Shown here: in pieces, positions 43,218 to 53,126 of the stretch
Numbering within the stretch: the first letter of the stretch is position 1
Layout: every line of letters begins with the position of its first letter
Assembly (NCBI RefSeq): GCF_030499515.1
Contig: NZ_JASTWJ010000001.1
Location: 248,001-312,000 of the forward strand
Source of the DNA: Streptomyces sp. DT2A-34
GTDB taxonomy: Bacteria; Actinomycetota; Actinomycetes; Streptomycetales; Streptomycetaceae
Reading direction: 5' to 3'
DNA: 64,000 nucleotides
Made by a program: the position numbers and the translations under genes
Notes under the pieces: generated by a model
Told to the model about the DNA's origin: nothing
Seen by the model: the letters and a program-made list of their open reading frames with translations, nothing else
The model's database searches: none

Positions 43218-44468
43218 ATGCCTGCCATCAGACCCAGGCACCTGTGCTCCGTAGCCGCCGCCCTCGCCCTGACCGTGACCGCTCCCGCGACCGCCGCAAC
43301 GGCCGCAGCCGACTCCGCCGCCCTGCGGGAGGTGCTGTTCGTCGGCAACAACTGGGACGGCACCGCCGATGTCATCAAGTCCTCCGGCGACTTCGCGAGG
43401 ATCGGCCGTATCGACGTCATCCCCGACAAGGACGAGCGGATGGCGGAGATCAACGCCGATCCGATCAAGTGGATCTACTTCATGGCGATCCGCAACAGCG
43501 TCGGCGAGGGCCATGACCAGTTCGTCGACGACATGTACTCCACGCCGGACGGCACGTCGATGGTCGTCTCCCGGCCGAGCTTCGCCGACGTGGTCTCCAT
43601 CGACCTGGCCACCGGTGACATCAACTGGCGCTTCGCCGTGTCCGGTTACCGCGCCGACCACATGGCGGTCTCCCCCGACGGCAAACGGGTCGCGGTGTCG
43701 GCCTCGACCTCCAACACCGTGCACGTGCTGGACATCGACTCCGGCAAGGAGTTGGGCAAGTTCGCCACCGGCGACAAACCGCACGAGAACATCTTCACCC
43801 AGGACGGCAAGTACATCTACAACATGGCGATCGGCGACGTGAACACACAGACCGACGCCCCGTGGCTGGACTGGACGAAGGGCGACCGGCGCGTCACCGT
43901 CGTCGACGCGACCACGTACCAGCAGGTCAAGGTCATCGACATGCGCCCGGCCCTGGACGCGATCGGCCTGACGGACTACTCCGACGCGGTCCGGCCGGCG
44001 GTGTTCTCGCCGGACGAGTCGAAGCTGTACTTCCAGGTGTCGTTCTTCAACGGCTTCTTCGAGTACGACCTGGCCACCGACAAGATCACCCGTACCAAGA
44101 CCCTGCCGAAGAACCCGGCGACCAGCGACGACCGCACCACCTTCGTCAACGACTCGCGCCACCACGGCCTTTCGATGAGCCCCGACGGCAGCAAGCTGTG
44201 CGTCGCGGGCACGATGGACGACTACGCGACCGTGGTCAACCGCACCACCCTCCAGGAGGGCCCGCTCGTCACCGCCTCCAAGCCCTACTGGGCCACCGTC
44301 AGCGGTGACGGCAAGTCCTGCGTGGTCTCCGAGAGCGGCACCGACCAGGTCACGGCCATCGACTTCGCCACCGGCAGGAAGCAGGTGTCCGTACCGGTCG
44401 GCGACCACCCGCAGCGGGTCCGGCTGGCCCATGTACCGGCCGACTGGGCCAGCCCGCCGACCGGCTGA
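43218..44468 (+). CDS. Exported YVTN/YncE-type beta-propeller protein
   Basis: A 416-residue secreted protein. A signal peptide of about 30 residues (PAIRPRHLCSVAAALALTVT, cleavage after ATAATAAA) is followed by repeated beta-propeller blades. Blade motifs such as HMAVSPDGKRVAVSASTSNT, FTQDGKYIYNMAIG, VFSPDESKLYFQV and MSPDGSKLCVAGT are spaced 40-60 residues apart. No catalytic residues are evident. It may bind a ligand or quinone-type cofactor. The ATG at 43218 has AGAGGAAGAG upstream. It is probably under control of the divergent TetR gene. Confidence 0.82.
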   Translation: MPAIRPRHLCSVAAALALTVTAPATAATAAADSAALREVLFVGNNWDGTADVIKSSGDFARIGRIDVIPDKDERMAEINADPIKWIYFMAIRNSVGEGHDQFVDDMYSTPDGTSMVVSRPSFADVVSIDLATGDINWRFAVSGYRADHMAVSPDGKRVAVSASTSNTVHVLDIDSGKELGKFATGDKPHENIFTQDGKYIYNMAIGDVNTQTDAPWLDWTKGDRRVTVVDATTYQQVKVIDMRPALDAIGLTDYSDAVRPAVFSPDESKLYFQVSFFNGFFEYDLATDKITRTKTLPKNPATSDDRTTFVNDSRHHGLSMSPDGSKLCVAGTMDDYATVVNRTTLQEGPLVTASKPYWATVSGDGKSCVVSESGTDQVTAIDFATGRKQVSVPVGDHPQRVRLAHVPADWASPPTG

Positions 44469-44495
44469 TCGGATCAGGAACCGGCGCCTTCGAGA

Positions 44496-45695
44496 TCAGC
44501 CCAGGACCTTGAGCACCGCACCCACCCCGTCCTCGGTCGCCATGTGCCGCGCGGCGACCGAGGCGGCCCGGGTGTACGTCTGCCGCCGTACGGCCCGACC
44601 GAGCGCGTCGGCGAGCCGTTCGGCGGTGAGGGAGGCGAAGGGGATCGGGTCGGTGGCCGCCCCGATCGCGGCCAGCCGCCCGGCCCAGAACGGCTGGTCC
44701 GCCGTCACCGGCACGGGGACGGCGGGGACCCCGGCGCGCAGAGCCGCCGCCGCGGTGCCCGCCCCGGCGTGATGGACCGCCGCGGCCACCCTGGGGAACA
44801 GCAGCTCGTGCGGTACGTCACCGATCGTCAGGACGTCGTCGCCGGCAGCCGCGAGTCCGGCGTTGCCCGCCTGGAGGATCCCGCGCAGCCCGGCGCGGCG
44901 CAGCGCCTCGACGGCGATCTCGCTCAGCCGCTCACCGTCGCCGCCCGCCATGCTGCCGAAGCCGATGAACACCGGGCGCGCCCCGGCCGCGAGGAACTCC
45001 TCCAGATCCGGGGGCAGTCGCCGGTCCGGGCCGACGTACGGCCACCACGTGCCGACGATGTCGAGTCCCGCGCGCCAGTCGGACGGACGCGGCACCAGCG
45101 ACGTGCTGAAGCCGTGCAGGACGGGCCAGTTCGCCCGCTCCTGCCGTCGGCGCATCTCGGAGGGGCGGAGCGGGGGCAGGTCGAGGCGGCGGCGCAACTC
45201 GGTGACGGCCTCGGCGTAGACGCGGTCGGCCATGCGCAGCGCGAAGCGTCCGGCGGCGCGGTTGCCGAGGCGGCCCAGGGAGCGGGTTCCCATGACGTTG
45301 GGCGGGAAGTCGCCGGTCGGGGCGGTGGGTTGGAGGTAGGCGCCGACCGCCGGGATGCCCGTGGCCTCGGCCAGGTGCCGGCCCAGCGGTGCGGTGGTGG
45401 CCGACAGCAGGAGCAGGTCCGTGCCCTGGTCCGCCACGTCGGCGAATCCCCGGCCGAGCTCGGTGACGAACGCGGCCGCGGTGCGCAGCAGTTCGCGTCT
45501 GTTCTCGACGCCGCCCGGGGATGGCGGGCGGGTGGGCAGACTCCTGAACTCCAGGCCGGCCTCGCGTACCAGGGGCGCGAAGGCGTCGGTCGTGGCGAGG
45601 GCGACGTCGTGCCCGGCGTCGCGCAGACCTGCCCCCAGCCCGGTGTACGGCGCGACGTCGCCGCGTGATCCGGCGGCGGTGATCAGGATCCTCAT
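44496..45695 (-). CDS. UDP-glycosyltransferase (GT1, MGT-like) B
   Basis: A 399-residue paralogue of the enzyme at 41073, with the same opening (ILITAAGSRGDVAPYTGLGA) and donor-site block (DVPHELLFPRVAAAVHHAG, then AGTAAAALRAGVP). Members of this group glycosylate macrolides, sterols or other lipophilic acceptors. It is translationally coupled to the upstream TipA-like regulator by an ATGA overlap (45692-45695). TipA proteins sense thiopeptide and other drugs, so a drug-inactivating role is possible but unproven. Confidence 0.85.
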   Translation of the reverse strand: MRILITAAGSRGDVAPYTGLGAGLRDAGHDVALATTDAFAPLVREAGLEFRSLPTRPPSPGGVENRRELLRTAAAFVTELGRGFADVADQGTDLLLLSATTAPLGRHLAEATGIPAVGAYLQPTAPTGDFPPNVMGTRSLGRLGNRAAGRFALRMADRVYAEAVTELRRRLDLPPLRPSEMRRRQERANWPVLHGFSTSLVPRPSDWRAGLDIVGTWWPYVGPDRRLPPDLEEFLAAGARPVFIGFGSMAGGDGERLSEIAVEALRRAGLRGILQAGNAGLAAAGDDVLTIGDVPHELLFPRVAAAVHHAGAGTAAAALRAGVPAVPVPVTADQPFWAGRLAAIGAATDPIPFASLTAERLADALGRAVRRQTYTRAASVAARHMATEDGVGAVLKVLG

Positions 45696-46471
45696 CTGTC
45701 CTCCTCACGGTCCGCCCGGCGGGCCGCGTTCGCGTGGACGGCCTTGCAGAGGTAGGCGGCAAGGCCCGGCCGCTGCTGCGACGGCGGTACGACGAGCGCG
45801 AAGGCGCGCGGGTCGGCGGCGAAGTCGTCCGCGATACGCCGGTGCATGTCCGGCGGACAGGTGGTGAACCAGCGGGCGATGTGCAGCCGGTGCTCCTCCG
45901 CGAGGTCCATGACGCGCTCGCCGTCGCTGGGCTCGCCTTCGTCGAAGGCCGCGAGCAGCTCTCCGCGCCAGGCGGCGGCCTCGCCCATGAGCTGCCGCCA
46001 GTCCTCCTTGGTGTGGGCGGCGGCGCGCGCCATCGACTCCTTCTGCCCCGCCGAGTCCTGCCACTTGAGCTGCGCCTCGGTGGCGTAGCTCAGGTCGAAG
46101 CCGATCTCGCCGAAGACCTCGAAGCGTTCGGCGGGGGTCAGCTGCACGCCCGTCCGCTGGACCTCGATGGCCTGCTCGGCGACCTCGGCCAGCCGCTGGA
46201 GCCGGCCGATCTCCTCGCTCAACTGCCGCAGCCGTGCCTGGAGATGCTCCAGCGGGTTCGCCTGCGGGTCGGCGAGGATCTCGTCGAGCGAGAAGCCGAG
46301 TTCCCGGTAGAAGAGGATCTGCTGGAGTCGGGCCAGGTCGGCCTCGCTGTACAGCCGGTAACCGGCGCCGCTGCGGCCACTGGGCGAGAGCAGTCCCGCC
46401 CGGTCGTAGTGGTGCAGCGTGCGCACGGTCACCCCGGCGAAGGCCGAGACCTGCCCCACGGAGTAGCTCAT
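45692..46471 (-). CDS. MerR-family regulator with TipAS antibiotic-recognition domain
   Basis: A 259-residue regulator close in length and layout to TipAL. The MerR helix-turn-helix is at residues 1-70 (YSVGQVSAFAGVTVRTLHHY), a long dimerisation helix lies at 75-110, and the TipAS domain at about 140-259 (WRQLMGEAAAWRGELLAAF, HIARWFTTCPPDMHRRIADD). The TipAS Cys that traps thiopeptides in TipAL corresponds to the region around TTCPP, but I cannot align it with certainty. It sits first in an operon with glycosyltransferase B and should activate it when a ligand binds. Confidence 0.87.
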   Translation of the reverse strand: MSYSVGQVSAFAGVTVRTLHHYDRAGLLSPSGRSGAGYRLYSEADLARLQQILFYRELGFSLDEILADPQANPLEHLQARLRQLSEEIGRLQRLAEVAEQAIEVQRTGVQLTPAERFEVFGEIGFDLSYATEAQLKWQDSAGQKESMARAAAHTKEDWRQLMGEAAAWRGELLAAFDEGEPSDGERVMDLAEEHRLHIARWFTTCPPDMHRRIADDFAADPRAFALVVPPSQQRPGLAAYLCKAVHANAARRADREEDR

Positions 46472-46547
46472 TCACCTGCCCTTTCGTCGGGCTACAGGGT
46501 GCAGCCTGACGTAAGGGGAGGGTCAAACGGCGTGTCCTGTACGGCTC

Positions 46548-48413
46548 CTATCCGACGGTCCGCGCGGCCCACGCGGAGAGCTCGGCCCGGGCGGCGTTCA
46601 GCAGGGCGGTCGAGGGAGTGCTCGCCCCGTTCGTCACCAGCGCGTAGTGCAGGGCGCCGGAATCCGAGTCGGTGAGCAGCAGACGGCGGCTGCCCGTGCC
46701 GCCCGGTTCCGCGGCCACGCCGATCGGGGTCGTCGAGGTGTACGCCGGCGGCGCGTACGCCGTGCCCAGGTCGGAGACCACGGTGGTGGACCCGGTCGGG
46801 AAGGACGCCGGGAGGTGCAGCTCGGTCGGCGCCGTGCCGCTGTTGGAGCGCCACAGCAGCAGTCCGTACTGTCCCGATCCCACCAGCTGCGCCACGTTCG
46901 GCAGTGAGCTGGGCACCGGGTTCCAGGTCAGGGTCGTGTCGCCGTCCCGCGAGCGGTCCTCGTAGGTGAAGGCGACCGTGGTCCCGGACGTGGCGCTCGG
47001 GTAGAGGCGGTCCAGCAGCCGGGCGTCCTGCCGCAGCACCGGTGTTCCCGAGTCGTCGAGGCGTACGGCGGACAGGTCCTCGTCGTTCCAGGCGTCACCG
47101 GCGGTGAGGACCTTGTCGGGGTTGTCGTTCATCAGCTCGTGGTGGCGCCCGTTGTAGATGTCCCACTGCCACTGCGAACCGGAGAGCACCGGGCCGGATC
47201 CGGCCGGGTTCGACCACCAACTCGCGCCCGGGACGCGGGAGTCGAGGGCCTGGTACATCGCCTTGAGGACGGTCGGCGCCTTGTCGGAGACCGACCCGGC
47301 CAATGGGTGGCCGAACTCGCTGATGATCGCGGGCGTGTTCGTGGCCGAGGCGCGGTCGCGGACCGTGCCGAAGTCGCCGGCGTACTGGCCGTCGGCCGCC
47401 TTGCCCCACATGAAGACCCCCGAGATGGCCTTCTGGTCGTAGAAGTGGGTGTTGAAGACGTATCGCGGCCCTAGCGTGCCCGAGTCCAGCAGTCCGCCTT
47501 CCTGCTTCTGGAAGTCGATGTTGGCGTTCCAGAAGAGGTTCGGCTCCGCGAAGAGCGGCTTGTCCTGCCAGCCGGCCGCGTCCATGCGGGACCGGAACCT
47601 CTCGTAGAACGGCCACAGCACGTCGCGTTCCCAGGTGCGGCTGGTCTGGCCGGAGTCGTAGACGCCCGCGTGCGGTTCGTTGTACGGGTCGAAGCCGACG
47701 ACACCCGCGAACTCGGCCGCGGAGACGTTCTGTTTGACGTACGCCATCGTCTTCTGGGCGGTGGCCAGGAAGGCGTCCTGGAGGCCGTACTCGTTGTGCC
47801 AGAAGTCGTACGACGCCTGCTTCACGGCCTCGTTCTGGGTGATGTTCTGGCCCCAGAACAGGCAGATCCCGCAGTTCTCGTCCGGATAGTTCCCCAGGTC
47901 CACGGCCCACTTGGGGGCGCCGTCGCCCGTGTACCAGCTGTCCGGATCGAACAGGTGGCGGGAGTAGAGGTCCTGGTGGAAGTCGGGGTAGACGCGGATG
48001 CCCGCGTCGAGGAAGGCGCGCATCTGGGCGGTGGCGGCTGCCAGGTACGTGGTGTCCACCTGGCCGCGTACGGGTTCCGCGTAGGCCCAGGACAGCAGGA
48101 AGCGGATCGAGTTGCCGCCGCCGAGGGCGCGCAGCGCGGTCGCGGACTTCTTGGCGTCGGCGACCGAGGCGAAGGGCAGGCCCTTGTTCTCGGCCAGCTT
48201 GGTCTCGCCGGAGACGTTGTAGCCGCGCAGTACCACCTCGCGGCCGTTTCCGTCGGTGAAGCGGCCGTTCTGGACGGTGAGGGGCGTTTCGTCGAACCAG
48301 AGGGAGTCGGGGAGGGTGGCGGCGGTGGCGGGAGTGGGGCCCGCCACCGTCAGGGATCCGAAGAGGACGACCAGGACAACGATCAGACGCGTCCGGATAT
48401 TCGGCATGTCCAC
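46548..48413 (-). CDS. Secreted GH5 glycoside hydrolase, endoglycosylceramidase-like
   Basis: A 621-residue exported enzyme. A signal peptide (to ATAA near residue 32) precedes a TIM-barrel domain. LRGYNVSGETKL and DFHQDLYSRHLFD are typical of the endoglycosylceramidase group of GH5. The acid/base Glu is in FDPYNEPHAG and the nucleophile Glu in IISEFGHPL. A C-terminal beta-sandwich of about 170 residues follows (TYEDRSRDGDTTLTWNPVPS and onward). It could release glycans from glycolipids or act on other beta-glycosides. It is monocistronic; the 192 bases upstream hold only its promoter. Confidence 0.85.
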   Translation of the reverse strand: MDMPNIRTRLIVVLVVLFGSLTVAGPTPATAATLPDSLWFDETPLTVQNGRFTDGNGREVVLRGYNVSGETKLAENKGLPFASVADAKKSATALRALGGGNSIRFLLSWAYAEPVRGQVDTTYLAAATAQMRAFLDAGIRVYPDFHQDLYSRHLFDPDSWYTGDGAPKWAVDLGNYPDENCGICLFWGQNITQNEAVKQASYDFWHNEYGLQDAFLATAQKTMAYVKQNVSAAEFAGVVGFDPYNEPHAGVYDSGQTSRTWERDVLWPFYERFRSRMDAAGWQDKPLFAEPNLFWNANIDFQKQEGGLLDSGTLGPRYVFNTHFYDQKAISGVFMWGKAADGQYAGDFGTVRDRASATNTPAIISEFGHPLAGSVSDKAPTVLKAMYQALDSRVPGASWWSNPAGSGPVLSGSQWQWDIYNGRHHELMNDNPDKVLTAGDAWNDEDLSAVRLDDSGTPVLRQDARLLDRLYPSATSGTTVAFTYEDRSRDGDTTLTWNPVPSSLPNVAQLVGSGQYGLLLWRSNSGTAPTELHLPASFPTGSTTVVSDLGTAYAPPAYTSTTPIGVAAEPGGTGSRRLLLTDSDSGALHYALVTNGASTPSTALLNAARAELSAWAARTVG

Positions 48414-48605
48414 TACAGTCCGGTGATTTCAGGACACAGTCAACACCCCTGACTCTGGAGTAAGTTCAGTCTCGGCCATCACGCCGGCCTCATCCCTCGC
48501 CGGGCGGATCGAACGGTCTCGCGCCGCGTCGAGCCCCCGATCGGCCGCCGCCGGCGCGTCGCCGTCACCACCGGACACCGCGCGCCGCGCCCTCGTGACA
48601 GCTGT
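48414..48605. other. Intergenic region upstream of the GH5 gene
   Basis: A gap of 192 bases. The right part downstream of the decayed GTPase gene contains short GC-rich inverted repeats but no clear terminator, and the left part should hold the GH5 promoter (the CACTACAGTCCGG region just before the ATG). Nothing else is recognised. Confidence 0.3.
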
Positions 48606-50533
48606 TCAACTCCCGACCCTGCGCGTCAGGTTCAGCAGGTACTCCTTGCGGTTCAGCGGGTTAAGGTCGGTGCGGCGGCGCTCCGGGAGCGTGCCGCGTG
48701 GGGCGGGCGCGTAGTGGTCGAAGGCGCTCTCCAGCTCGCCCTCACCGCGCGTGAGCCCCGGTAGGTGCTGCTCCAGTTCGTGCACGTGGGCCGCGGGCAC
48801 CGAGCCCTCCAGCGAGCAGAAGGCGCCGCGGGTCCGCGTGCTCTGCGGCACCGCGCGCAGCCTGGTCAGCACCGGCAGCAGGGCGGCCAGGGTGTCGGTC
48901 GGGGCCTCGATGCGGAAGCCGTGCATCGGCTCGTGCACCTCGGTGCCCGCCCGGCGCAGGGCCTCGGTCAGGACCAGCGGGGTCAGGCCGCGGAAGTCGT
49001 AGCCGGTGCTGGACATGCTCTTGTCGAAGCCCTGGTGGGCGTGGCTCTGCCGGGGCGAGTAGCCGCAGTGGGTCATGGTGACGGTGCAGTCGGGGACCTG
49101 CCAGCCGTGCAGGCCCTGGCCGAGTGTCTCGCGGACGGTGTCCTCGACGGCCTTGAAGAAGGCGTACGGCATGGAGCCGAGCTCCACCTCCAGCCGGAAG
49201 GACACGCCGGATCCGACCGGGGCGGGGCCGACGCGCAGGCCGATCGTCGCGAGGAAGGGGTTGCCGTCCTTCTTGTTGAACTCGACGGCCGCACCCGAGC
49301 CGACCGGCCGCTCGACGCACAGCGGTGTCGTCTCGCGGAAGGTGACGTCGAGGCCGAACTCGTCGGCGAGCGTGGCCTGGATGACCTCCTTCTGCACCTC
49401 GCCGTAGAGGGAGACGAACGTCTCCTGCCGTACCTCGTCGTGGCGCAGGTCGATCAGCGGGTCCTGTTCGGCGAGCCGGGTGAGTGCGCGGTGCAGGGCC
49501 CGCCGGTCCGCTCCGCGGCCCGGGACGACGACGGTTTCGAGGGTGGGCGGGGCGAAGAAGTGCCCGTGCGACTTGCGGGGTTCGCCGATGACGTCGCCGA
49601 TTTTGATGTCGGTCAGCCCCCACAGCTTGGCGATCCGGCCCGCTGCCACCAGATCCTCCCGGACGTCCGTGCCCTGGTCGAAGACGCTGATCGCGGTGAT
49701 CCGGCCCTCGGCGCGGGTGTCGCCGAGGTCGCCGGCGTCGCTCGATTCGCCGGGCGCGCCGAAGCGGATCCGGTCGCGGGCGCGCAGGGTGCCCGAGAAC
49801 ATCCGCGCGTACGCGACCTTCTCCCCCGCCGGGCCCCGCTCCACCTTGAAGACGGTCCCCGAGACCGGTCCGTCGGGGTCACCGCCGGCGGCGGGCAGCA
49901 GCTCCCTGATGCCGTCGATCAGCGCGTCGACGCCGGCGCCGGTGACGGCGGAGCCGAAGTACACCGGATGGACGAGGGCCTGCCGGGTCCGGTCGACGAG
50001 GGCGGCGTGGAGGCGGTCGTAGGAGACCGTGTCCTCGACGTAGGCGGTCAGCAGGTCGTCGTCGAGGTCGGCGAGGACGTCGAGCGCGGACGGGCCGAGG
50101 CCGGGCAGGAAGCGCGCGTCCCGGGTGCCGAGTGCGGAGGCCGTGCCCATGGGTACGACGGCTGCCGTCAGCCGTTGCGAGACGGCCCGCAGGACGGCGT
50201 CGTACCGCGCGCCGCGTCGGTCGATCTTGTTGACGAAGACGAGGGTGGGGATGCGCAGCCGTTGCAGTGTGCGCATCAGGACGCGGGTCTGCGGCTGCAC
50301 GCCCTCGACGGCCGAGACGACCAGCACGTCACGTCGTCCAGCGCGAAGGAGACGACGGCGGACTTGATGGTGATGCCGCGCTGCCGCTCCAGCGCGAGGG
50401 AATCGGTCTGCGTGTTCCCGGCGTCGACGCTGCCGATCTCGTCGATCACGCCTGCGGTGTGCAGCAGGCGTTCGGTCAGGCTGGTCTTACCGGCGTCGAC
50501 ATGGGCGAGGATCCCGAGGTTGAGCAAGTGCAC
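48606..50533 (-). pseudogene. TetM/OtrA-type ribosomal-protection GTPase, internal deletion
   Basis: The 5' part (from the ATG at 50533) is a normal EF-G-like GTPase start with P-loop [18 protein letters not shown] and [18 protein letters not shown]. The sequence then jumps directly to [20 protein letters not shown] in another frame. The segment that should lie between (about 27 residues, holding the G3 motif DTPGH) is missing and the frame is broken near 50335. The rest (NKID as G4, then domains II-V to 48606) is intact. Full length would be about 660-670 residues. Without G3 and in two frames it cannot make a working GTPase. Relatives protect ribosomes from tetracyclines or act as related translation factors. 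Confidence 0.87.
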
Positions 50534-50664
50534 GAAGCGTCATGTCCTTCGATGAGGGGGTCGTTCCTTCCTGGGGGGACATGAACGCAGTGCGCATGGC
50601 TGCTCCTCTGTGCGTGACGTCGGGACCGGCAGTCCAGCAGGACCAGCCCCGCTCAGGCAATGGA

Positions 50665-51450
50665 TTAACGCTCAACAAACAGCTGCCGTAGCACTCGCCG
50701 GGTCTCGGCGATGTTGTTGTCGCTGTGCTTGAGCATCGTGTGGACGACGTCCGACAGCGGCGCCGACCTGTGGCGTGCCACCGGCACGTCCCTACGGCTC
50801 GCGGTGGCACGGGTGACCTCCCCGGTGACCGCGACACCGTTCGCGGCGAGCTGCTCGGCGAAGACCTGCCCGGCGTCGATCGACGTGTCCTGGACGCGGG
50901 GCCCATCGACGACCAGCGCACGGACCGGGCTGATCGTGTCGGGGTAGTAGCCGTCGTTCCAGCCGTGGGCCAGGGTCGGCTCGGGGAAGAGACTGCCGTC
51001 GACGGCGACCTTCACCGTGGTCGGGCCCGCGGCCTCCAGTCCGGCGACCACGGTCTTCGCCAGGTCGGCGAGGTCGGCGGTGGTCAGGGTGCGGTCGCCG
51101 CCGCCGACGAGGGTCGGGGTGCCGTTGCCGTAGACGACCTTGGTGGTGAACCGGTGGCGCGGGACGAGCACCGTCAGCGCGGCGGTCGGCGTGGCCAGCT
51201 TGGCATTGGACGCCGGCATCAGCGCGGTGGCTGCGTTGTGGTTCCAGATGGCGGTGTCCGAGTCCGCGTCGAGGACCACACCGCTCACGTTCGAACCCAG
51301 CCGCTGGTCGAGTACGCGGGTCTCCAGGTCCGTGGCCATCCGCTGGTCGGCGGCGTCCAGGGCGTCGGTCCCGGCCGCCGCCCCGACGCCCTTGTCGGCG
51401 GCGAAGGCGGCCGGACCCACCAGCGCGGCCGAGGCGACGGGCGTGGCCAC
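50665..51450 (-). pseudogene. D-alanyl-D-alanine carboxypeptidase (DacB/PBP4 type), truncated
   Basis: The remaining 261 codons encode the first part of a DacB-type penicillin-binding protein. The SxxK nucleophile motif is at Ser81-Lys84 (MPASNAKLA), the second motif SDN at 243-245 (KHSDNNIAET), and the inserted domain lies between. The protein then ends in an unrelated tail (RRVLRQLFVER), so the final 150-200 residues with the KTG motif are gone. The 5' end is also abnormal: the frame is open only a short way above the GTG at 51450 and no good start or full signal peptide exists. It is most likely non-functional. Confidence 0.82.
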
Positions 51451-51986
51451 GGCGAGGACGAGGGCCCGGCGCAGACCGGTGCCGATGCTGTTCTGTTCGA
51501 GGCTTGCGGTGCCTGCGTCGGTCTCTCGGCGGGAAGGTGTTGGCAGGCGTTTCGGCAGGCGTGTCGCTCAGGACGAGGCACAGGCACGATATGCGCGTCG
51601 GTGTGCCGGGCTCCCGCGTTCTGTTCGGCTCCGTGTGAGCCCGGGGAGTCGGCGGTCCGTACCACGATCACGGGCCGCGGAGTTGTTCACCAGGCCATTT
51701 CAGAGGCCGGTCAACCCGGCACGGGTGATGTGCCTCTCGCCCCTCCTGGTTACGGACAGCGCGCGTCCGTCACTGGTGGCGGGCCGTCCCCCACGTCGTG
51801 CGGCTGGTCCCGCGAGGGCCACGGTGGATGCATGATCGACGAGCACTCTCTTGTCGGCCTTGATAACGATGGCCTCGTGGGCGGGCGTCATCAGCGCCAT
51901 CAGTACCGCCACGACCGCTTCCCCTGACCAGCCGAACCCCTGGTCAGAGGCCCGCCCGTCAAGCTCACGAGGAGGTACCCGCGAGT
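51451..51986. other. 536-base stretch without recognisable genes
   Basis: Only short frames are present, such as a 70-codon minus frame at 51700-51912 with IVIKADKRVLVDHA, none with a family match. The left part still contains minus-strand sequence that continues the decayed DacB frame (GLRRALVLAV just above 51450), so the stretch is probably a mix of gene decay and the XdhC promoter. An AGGAGG site precedes the XdhC start at the right end. Confidence 0.4.
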
Positions 51987-53111
51987 ATGCGCGACATTCT
52001 CCCGGTGATCGGCGGCTGGTACGCGGCCCGGGCGCCGTTCGGGCTCGCCACGGTGGTCGCCACCAGCCGCAGCGCCCCGCGCGATCCCGGGGCCGCCATG
52101 GCGGTGGGCCCCGGCGACGAGGTGGTGGGCAGTGTGTCCGGCGGCTGTGTCGAGGGGGCCGTCTTCGAACTCGCGCAGGAGGTCGTGGCCGGCGGCGAGG
52201 CGCGGCTGGAGACCTTCGGGTACAGCGACGAGGACGCGTTCGCGGTGGGGCTCACCTGCGGCGGCGAGATCACGTTGCTGGTCCGTGCCGTGACGGCCGT
52301 GTCGGATCCGTCCTTCGGCGAGGTCGCGGAGTCGGTCGCGGCGGGCCGGCCGGTGACCGTGGCGACGGTGACCGACGGACCCGCGCCGCGCGGAGCGACG
52401 CTCGCGGTGTGGCCGGACCGGGTCGCCGGGACGCTCGGCACGTCCGGCCTGGACACGGCGGTCACCGCCGACGCCCGCGGCGAACTCGCTCTCGGCGCCA
52501 CGGGCCTCAGACACTACGGCCCGCACGGCGAGCGCCGCGAGGACGCGGTCACCGTCTTCCTGCACTCCTTCGCGCCGCCGCCCCGCATGCTGGTCTTCGG
52601 CGCGATCGACTACGCCGCCGCGGTCGCCCGCATCGGCGACTTCCTCGGCTACCGGGTCACGGTCTGCGACGCGCGCCCGGTCTTCGCCACGCCGAAACGC
52701 TTCCCGGAGGGCGTCGAGGTGATCGTGGACTGGCCGCACCGCTACCTGAGCGGCACCGACACCGACGAGCGCACCGTGATCTGCGTGCTCACCCACGACC
52801 CGAAGTTCGACGTACCGCTGCTGGAGGAGGCACTGCGCCGCCCGGCCGCGTACATCGGGGCGATGGGCAGCCGCCGCACGCACGACAACCGGATGCGGCG
52901 GCTGGCCGAAGCCGGGCTCGGCGAGGGCGAGTTGGCCCGGCTGCGCTCTCCGGTCGGGCTCGACCTCGGGGCCCGTACGCCCGAGGAGGTCGCCGTGTCC
53001 GTCGCCGCCGAGATCGTCGCGCTGCGCTGGGGCGGCAGCGGCGCCCCGCTGACGGCGACCGCCGGCGCCATCCATCCGCACGGGGCGCGAGTCCGCCCGC
53101 GGGGAGCATGA
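51987..53111 (+). CDS. XdhC-family molybdenum-cofactor insertion protein
   Basis: A 374-residue protein of the XdhC/CoxI family, which binds Mo cofactor, helps sulfurate it and delivers it to xanthine dehydrogenase-type enzymes. The N-terminal XdhC_CoxI domain has SRSAPRDPGAAMAV and GSVSGGCVEGAVF, with the conserved Cys. The C-terminal Rossmann-like domain has MLVFGAIDYAAAVARI, TVCDARPVFATPKRFPE and AYIGAMGSRRTHDNR. AGGAGG lies ten bases before the ATG. No xanthine dehydrogenase subunit genes are in the window, so the client enzyme is elsewhere. Confidence 0.88.
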   Translation: MRDILPVIGGWYAARAPFGLATVVATSRSAPRDPGAAMAVGPGDEVVGSVSGGCVEGAVFELAQEVVAGGEARLETFGYSDEDAFAVGLTCGGEITLLVRAVTAVSDPSFGEVAESVAAGRPVTVATVTDGPAPRGATLAVWPDRVAGTLGTSGLDTAVTADARGELALGATGLRHYGPHGERREDAVTVFLHSFAPPPRMLVFGAIDYAAAVARIGDFLGYRVTVCDARPVFATPKRFPEGVEVIVDWPHRYLSGTDTDERTVICVLTHDPKFDVPLLEEALRRPAAYIGAMGSRRTHDNRMRRLAEAGLGEGELARLRSPVGLDLGARTPEEVAVSVAAEIVALRWGGSGAPLTATAGAIHPHGARVRPRGA

Positions 53112-53126
53112 GGAAGGAAGCCAGCC

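Noticed and set aside
51700..51912. 70-codon minus-strand frame in the gene desert as a real gene
   Set aside because: No ribosome site, no family resemblance, and it lies in a stretch that looks decayed.
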